From: JALZHR01 sp036389695 | GTDB lineage: Bacteria > Acidobacteriota > Blastocatellia > Pyrinomonadales > Pyrinomonadaceae | Direction: 5' to 3' | DNA length: 9,148 bases | NCBI GenBank assembly: GCA_036389695.1 | Contig: DASVWG010000053.1 | Span: 1 to 9,148, forward strand | Shown: piece by piece, positions 5,907 through 9,148 of the stretch | Layout: every line of letters begins with the position of its first letter | How positions within the stretch are numbered: position 1 is the stretch's first letter | The notes under the pieces: generated by a model | Told to the model about the DNA's origin: nothing | The model's input: only the letters and a program-made list of their open reading frames with translations | The model's database searches: none | Position numbers and translations under genes: made by a program

Positions 5907-6772
5907 TACTTTTTCAGATGCTCGAACTGGCTGAAAAACATTTGATAATAGCGCGGCTCGATGGTCGTCGCGTCGAAGATGACGAAAAAGTCGATGGTTT
6001 TGAAATGACGGTCGATGACCGGCTCGCCGCAGATTTTCGCGCCGATGCGCAGGTATGTGAAAAAAAGCTTCGGCAGCTCGATTTCTTCGATTGAATCGGC
6101 GGTCAGAAAATCTTCGGGCTTGCAGGCGCATTCCTCGCGCGGCGCGACGCGGAAGGTTTCGTGAAAAAAACCGTCGCGCACCAATTGCCGCAGAGCCTTT
6201 TTGCCTTCCGTGCAGTCCTGCGAAAAAAGCGAGCAGCAGCCGAAAAGATAACGCTTGCGCTTCAGGCTGGCGTATAAAGCCAAGCCTTTCCAGAGCAGAA
6301 AAAGCACGCGCGAGTTGCGATGCTCGCGGGCGATGCAGGCGCGACCGATTTCCAAAGATTCGTCCAAAACGTCCTGCGGCAAATCTTCGATTTTAAATTC
6401 GCCCGCCGAATAAAATCCGCGCGCGTCTTTTGCCATTTCGAGAGTGCGCAGGCGATATGTGCCGACCAGCGTGTTCGTTTCTTTTTCGATGACAATCAGG
6501 TGATGACAGGTCTGGTCGAATTCGTCCTCGTCGCGCTCGGTCAGAAACGAAGATTCCAGCCCCTCGTTCAATTCCAGATTAAAAACCGTAAAGCGCAGGC
6601 GCAAAGCCGCGTCGATTTCCTCCGGCGTGCGGGCAAATCTGGTGATATAACGACCTTCGCGGAGTTCTTCGGCGGGAACGTCGCGGATGCAGAACGGATA
6701 ATCAATCGCCTTTTGACGTTCGGGCGCGCTCGATTCGTGAATTTCCGGTGCTTGCGATTTATGAATTGCCAT
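5906..6772 (-). CDS. olsB: OlsB-like GNAT N-acyltransferase (ornithine-type lipid synthesis)
   Basis: The 288-residue product matches the OlsB/hemolysin-like GNAT group (Acetyltransf_5 type). Family members transfer a 3-hydroxyacyl chain from ACP to the alpha-amino group of ornithine, giving lyso-ornithine lipid at the inner membrane. Seen here: RFARTPEEIDAALRLRFTVF (45-64), DEFDQTCHHLIVI (83-95), LVGTYRLR (102-109), the cofactor-loop region LEIGRACIAREHRN (140-153), and the late motif LPKLFFTYLRIGAKICGEP (233-251) with IDRHFKTIDFFVIFD (253-267). The first 40 residues are polar and variable. A PlsC-family gene follows in the same direction, the same order as olsB-olsA. The accepted amino acid (ornithine, glycine, other) cannot be read from sequence. 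There is no Shine-Dalgarno. A TATAAA (6787-6782, - strand) close to the ATG could give a near-leaderless mRNA, though no good -35 accompanies it. Confidence 0.85.
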   Translation of the reverse strand: MAIHKSQAPEIHESSAPERQKAIDYPFCIRDVPAEELREGRYITRFARTPEEIDAALRLRFTVFNLELNEGLESSFLTERDEDEFDQTCHHLIVIEKETNTLVGTYRLRTLEMAKDARGFYSAGEFKIEDLPQDVLDESLEIGRACIAREHRNSRVLFLLWKGLALYASLKRKRYLFGCCSLFSQDCTEGKKALRQLVRDGFFHETFRVAPREECACKPEDFLTADSIEEIELPKLFFTYLRIGAKICGEPVIDRHFKTIDFFVIFDATTIEPRYYQMFFSQFEHLKK

Positions 6773-6980
6773 TGATAAAAGTTTATAGTTTCGGACACTT
6801 TCCGGCAGTTACGGAATCGTTAAATTTTCCAGAATTTTCCGAGGGCTTCGCGCCGCCGTCCGGGACTTTCAACTTTTCTCGCAATTGTAGCGCAATAATA
6901 TATAAATCACCAGAGATTTTCCGCAATCGTTTCAACCGCGATATAAAAGATGTAGGCGAAAATCCGAACGCGCGACAGGT
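6773..6980. other. Spacer upstream of the GNAT gene
   Basis: This is the non-repeat part of a 501-base stretch without a secure gene. On the - strand, TTGCGG and TATATT separated by 18 bases, just right of 6890, are a weak promoter candidate for the GNAT gene. A TATAAA lies close to the start codon. Several AT-rich runs are present. No RNA gene or convincing hairpin was seen. Confidence 0.4.
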
Positions 6981-7239
6981 TCTTTAACTTTGCGGCAAGC
7001 TGATTCCAACGTGCGGCGACCTGATTCCGGCTGGAATCACACAGATTCCAGCGTGCGCCGACCGAATTCCGTGTGGAATCAGGTTGATTCCAGCGCGCGG
7101 CAGCTTGATTCCGTGTGGAATTAAGGTGATTCCACGCTGCGGCGACTTGATTCCACACGGAATCTGGTCGCTGCGTTACGGAATCAACCTGATTCCACAC
7201 GGAATCTTGCCGATTCAAGTCGGAATCTGTCAGTCGCAA
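6907..7239 (-). CDS. Doubtful ORF made of heptapeptide repeats
   Basis: Reading the 21-base array on the - strand gives about eleven heptapeptides of the type xDSxWNQ alternating with xAARWNQ, then a hydrophobic end (VRIFAYIFYIAVETIAENLW) before TGA. The first possible start in the track frame is TTG at 7239, with no Shine-Dalgarno, and the frame stays open upstream into the 3' end of the HD gene. Because 21 is divisible by 3, the opposite strand also stays open and gives heptapeptides of the LIPHGIx type, so openness alone is not evidence of coding. I list it because an expressed heptapeptide-repeat protein with a membrane tail cannot be ruled out. More likely it is a by-product of a DNA-level repeat. 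Confidence 0.2.
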   Translation of the reverse strand: MRLTDSDLNRQDSVWNQVDSVTQRPDSVWNQVAAAWNHLNSTRNQAAARWNQPDSTRNSVGARWNLCDSSRNQVAARWNQLAAKLKNLSRVRIFAYIFYIAVETIAENLW

Positions 7240-7253
7240 AGTGGAGTCTATTC
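6981..7253. repeat. 21-base-period tandem array with dyad units
   Basis: GATTCC or a near match begins at 7002, 7023, 7044, 7065, 7086, 7107, 7128, 7149, 7191 and 7212, every 21 bases. The 7170 unit is degenerate. GGAATC or a near match begins at 7033, 7075, 7117, 7159, 7180, 7201, 7222 and 7243 in the same phase. Two unit types alternate, giving a 42-base higher period: dyad units such as GATTCCACACGGAATC (7149 and 7191) and GC-rich units beginning GATTCCAGCG. About 13 units are present, degenerating at both ends. The array ends just before the HD gene stop at 7274. Confidence 0.95.
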
Positions 7254-7273
7254 TATGAGCCGCAAAACGATTT

Positions 7274-8581
7274 TTAACCGCGCGCGTCCGCCGCAGATTC
7301 GATGTAGCCGTAATAAAGTCTGGAAATTTCTTCGTTTAATTCGTGCGGGAAACAGACGCGGTGGATGACGTAGCCTTTTTGCAGCCCGCGCACGGCGGCG
7401 CTGATTTCGGAAATTTCGCGAATGGTGGAGCGCGCGTAGCCTTCCTGCACGTAGATTAGATTTTTCGGTTTGTTCAGGTCTTTCGTGTAGAAATAATACG
7501 GCACGTCGTCGATTTTGTCTTCGACAAAATAATATTTCGGGTTAAAACCGGCTTTTTCAACCGCCCGCCGCGCTTTTTCGAGAAAATCCTGACGTTCTTC
7601 GCTCGGCATATCGATGTCGAAGGCTTTGAAAAGGCGCCGGTGGACAAAGCGTTTCGACAAATCCGATAAAATCGCGTCCGCGTCGCGCTGCCATTGTTTG
7701 ATGTGAAACATCACGTCGGAATCGTCCATTTCCAGATGCTCAGCTAGTGATAATTTTTCGCCGCGCAGGATTTTTTCGAACGGCGTTCCGTGCGCGAACC
7801 AGACCGGCTTGCCCGCTTGAAAAAGCTCCAGCGCGCGCCGCAAAAGCGAGCGCAGGACGACTTCAGCCGAGCGCAGGGCGCGGTGAAAATAAACCTGCCG
7901 GAACATATAATAACGCGCCTGCAAGTAATCTTCGACGGCGTAAATTCCTTCCGCCGAAATATACAGGCGGTCGTTCGTCTCGTCGATTTCCAGCGATTTG
8001 ATAATCCATTCGAGGTCGAAAATTCCGTATTTCGCGCCGGTCATTAAAGAATCGCGCAAAAGATAATCCATCCGGTCAACATCTAATTGCGACGAGACGA
8101 GCTGCGCCAGCGCCATCGGGCGATACTTTCCGCCGATAACGTCGGCGACCGCGGCGGGAAGTTCAGGGGAAAACCCGCGTAAATTTTGCCCGACTTCCGT
8201 CTCGCTGCTTAAAACCGCCTGAATCGTAAAATCTTCGTGATGAAAATTTAAAATTCCCTCGATGACGTGCGAGAACGCGCCGTGTCCGATGTCGTGCAGC
8301 AGCGCGGCGCAGCGGACGGCGATGCGGGCTTCATCCGAAATTTTGTATTTTTTTCCTAATTTTGCCAGAATCCGCGTCGCCAAATGAAGCACGCCGAGGC
8401 TGTGCGTAAAACGCGAATGCTCCGCGCCCTGATACGTAAACAACGCCAGACCGAGCTGCTTGATGCGCCGGAGACGCTGAAACTCCGCCGCGTCGACCAG
8501 CCGAATCATCAGCTTGCCTTCGTCCGTGTCGGCTTCCAGGCGAATAATATTGTGAACCGAGTCGCGGTAAATTTTTTCCAA
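7274..8581 (-). CDS. HD-domain phosphohydrolase, dGTPase/SAMHD1-like
   Basis: The 435-residue product is a metal-dependent HD phosphohydrolase close to the dNTP triphosphohydrolase/SAMHD1 group. HSRFTHSLGVLHLA (55-68), CAALLHDIGHGAFSH (91-105) and LDVDRMDYLLRDS (166-178) supply the four metal ligands His60, His96, Asp97 and Asp169. Members cut dNTPs to nucleosides plus triphosphate, or have uncertain nucleotide substrates. The start begins MEKIYRDSVHNIIRL, the conserved N-terminus of this group. The start codon is TTG at 8581-8579; no in-frame ATG lies upstream, and a GGAGG lies 10 bases before it. The stop (TAA, 7274-7276) is followed by the 21-base array, not by a typical terminator. The substrate cannot be told from sequence. 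Confidence 0.94.
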   Translation of the reverse strand: MEKIYRDSVHNIIRLEADTDEGKLMIRLVDAAEFQRLRRIKQLGLALFTYQGAEHSRFTHSLGVLHLATRILAKLGKKYKISDEARIAVRCAALLHDIGHGAFSHVIEGILNFHHEDFTIQAVLSSETEVGQNLRGFSPELPAAVADVIGGKYRPMALAQLVSSQLDVDRMDYLLRDSLMTGAKYGIFDLEWIIKSLEIDETNDRLYISAEGIYAVEDYLQARYYMFRQVYFHRALRSAEVVLRSLLRRALELFQAGKPVWFAHGTPFEKILRGEKLSLAEHLEMDDSDVMFHIKQWQRDADAILSDLSKRFVHRRLFKAFDIDMPSEERQDFLEKARRAVEKAGFNPKYYFVEDKIDDVPYYFYTKDLNKPKNLIYVQEGYARSTIREISEISAAVRGLQKGYVIHRVCFPHELNEEISRLYYGYIESAADARG

Positions 8582-8591
8582 AAGCTTCGAA

Positions 8592-8596
8592 CCTCC
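8592..8596 (-). promoter_or_regulatory. Shine-Dalgarno deciding the TTG start of the HD gene
   Basis: GGAGG on the - strand lies 10 bases before TTG 8581. It supports a TTG start exactly where conserved protein sequence begins. It is one of only two good ribosome-binding sites in the window. Confidence 0.8.
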
Positions 8597-8613
8597 AGAT
8601 TCCTTACTCCGAG

Positions 8614-8641
8614 CTTATACGGAGCATTCTGCCTGACACAA
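8614..8641 (-). promoter_or_regulatory. Candidate promoter for the HD gene
   Basis: On the - strand, TTGTGT (8641-8636) and TATAAG (8619-8614) are separated by 16 bases. Transcription starting about 7 bases downstream would leave a leader of roughly 26 bases containing the GGAGG site. The -35 match is only moderate. Confidence 0.4.
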
Positions 8642-8908
8642 ACATTTTACTCCAGACCGCCCGGAAAATTAGTTAGCTTGATGGATAAATATTCAGATTA
8701 TTGGAAATTTATTGGAAATAACTTTACCGGTTTAAAAATCGAGCGGGCGCGGAAATGCGTCTCCTAACAAGCTTTTTCCTTAATTATAAAGGATTTATGC
8801 CGCCGGCAGCGCCGCAAAAAACTTTGGCTTTCAAATTGCATATACTTTAGGGCAATACGTCCGAAAGTTTCTTTATGGACTATTAAATAATTCGCAAGAA
8901 ATTAACTT
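8642..8908. other. Divergent spacer between HD gene and receptor gene
   Basis: This forms the bulk of a 338-base spacer between divergent genes. It is AT-rich towards the receptor gene. TATACT at 8841-8846 is a possible -10 element for the + strand gene, but no convincing -35 lies 16-18 bases upstream. No repeats of the heptad or 21-base types were found here. Confidence 0.4.
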
Positions 8909-8913
8909 AGGAG
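8909..8913 (+). promoter_or_regulatory. Shine-Dalgarno of the receptor-like gene
   Basis: AGGAG lies 6 bases before ATG 8920. It fixes the start of the partial 3' gene and contrasts with the lack of such sites before most other genes here. Confidence 0.8.
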
Positions 8914-8919
8914 CGAAAA

Positions 8920-9148
8920 ATGAGAAAGAATTTTAAACTTTTTTCTTTAACGCTATCCATTGTTTTCTGTCTGGCTTCTATAGCTTTTGGACAGGAAACC
9001 ACGGGAGACCTCGAAGGATACGTTAAAGACCCGAGCGGCGCTGTTGTGCCCAATGTCACTATTACGATTACGAGCGCAGGGAACAGCGAAAACACGACTC
9101 GTACTTCGGTGGCGGTTGGCTTCAAGCGCACATTAACTACGAGCGATG
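8920..9148 (+). CDS. Exported carboxypeptidase-regulatory-like protein, probable TonB-dependent receptor (5' part)
   Basis: Only the first 76 codons are inside the window, and the frame is open to the edge. The N-terminus is a Sec signal peptide (basic MRKNFK, hydrophobic 7-22, likely cleavage AFG|Q after Gly24). It is followed by TTGDLEGYVKDPSGAVVPNV (28-47) and TITITSAGNSENTTRTS, the start of a carboxypeptidase-regulatory-like beta-sandwich. In Acidobacteriota this opening is typical of large Oar-like outer-membrane TonB-dependent receptors of around 1000 residues. That identity is inferred, because the plug and barrel are not in the window. A secreted protein with a single such domain is the alternative. 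The ATG is supported by an AGGAG site. Confidence 0.75.
   Translation, partial: MRKNFKLFSLTLSIVFCLASIAFGQETTGDLEGYVKDPSGAVVPNVTITITSAGNSENTTRTSVAVGFKRTLTTSD

Noticed and set aside
6981..7253. CRISPR array
   Set aside because: The 21-base units have no constant-length repeat separated by unique spacers. Similarity runs through the whole unit, and no cas genes are near.
6981..7253. Iteron-type replication origin
   Set aside because: The 21-base phase resembles iterons, but no Rep gene, AT-rich unwinding region or DnaA-box cluster is visible, and the surroundings are chromosomal housekeeping genes.
7084..7368. + strand ORF with LIPHGIx heptapeptides
   Set aside because: It is a frame of the 21-base repeat that runs antisense into the HD gene, with no start signal.
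8681..8767. Small ORF of 28 codons (starts MDKYSDYW)
   Set aside because: There is no ribosome-binding site, it is very short and has no family resemblance. It remains possible but unsupported.
1..9148. tRNA or rRNA genes
   Set aside because: No cloverleaf signatures or conserved rRNA stretches were seen in any spacer on either strand by eye.

Overview
The window most likely comes from a bacterium of the Acidobacteriota, perhaps the Blastocatellia/Pyrinomonadaceae side. This is inference. It rests on the 3' gene, which starts like the many acidobacterial Oar-type TonB-dependent receptors (signal peptide, then a carboxypeptidase-regulatory-like fold with a DPSGAVVPNV-type motif), on the sigma-54 activator with two GAF domains, and on GC-rich genes separated by AT-rich, repeat-laden spacers. 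No rRNA or tRNA is present to confirm it.

Layout. On the + strand: the 3' end of murA (2-400), a HIT-family nucleotide hydrolase (537-884), a lipoprotein with TPR repeats (969-1886) and a GAF-GAF-AAA+-Fis sigma-54 activator (2157-4283). On the - strand, reading right to left: an HD-domain phosphohydrolase (8581-7274), a GNAT acyltransferase resembling OlsB (6772-5906), a PlsC-family acyltransferase (5798-5052) and a small secreted protein of unknown role (4888-4361). The + strand 5' end of a receptor-like gene enters at 8920 and runs off the window.

The GNAT plus PlsC pair looks like a two-step acyl-amino-acid (ornithine-type) lipid pathway: one enzyme N-acylates the amino acid, the other O-acylates the product. 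The remaining genes look like housekeeping or independent units: peptidoglycan precursor synthesis, nucleotide hydrolysis, a periplasmic scaffold and a stress- or ligand-responsive regulator.

The most unusual content is between the genes. Three spacers (416-489, 1885-2024, 5801-5906) hold long inverted repeats whose arms are tandem runs of seven-base units. The unit sequence differs between elements, but each element has at least four TGA trinucleotides at exact 7-base spacing in one arm and at least four TCA trinucleotides at exact 7-base spacing in the other. Because 7 is not a multiple of 3, this puts stop codons in all six frames while also forming a hairpin. A fourth spacer (6981-7253) holds an array with an exact 21-base period (3 x 7, about two helical turns), built on the dyad GATTCC-N4-GGAATC. 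Smaller palindromes lie upstream of the sigma-54 activator (2126-2149) and in two other spacers.
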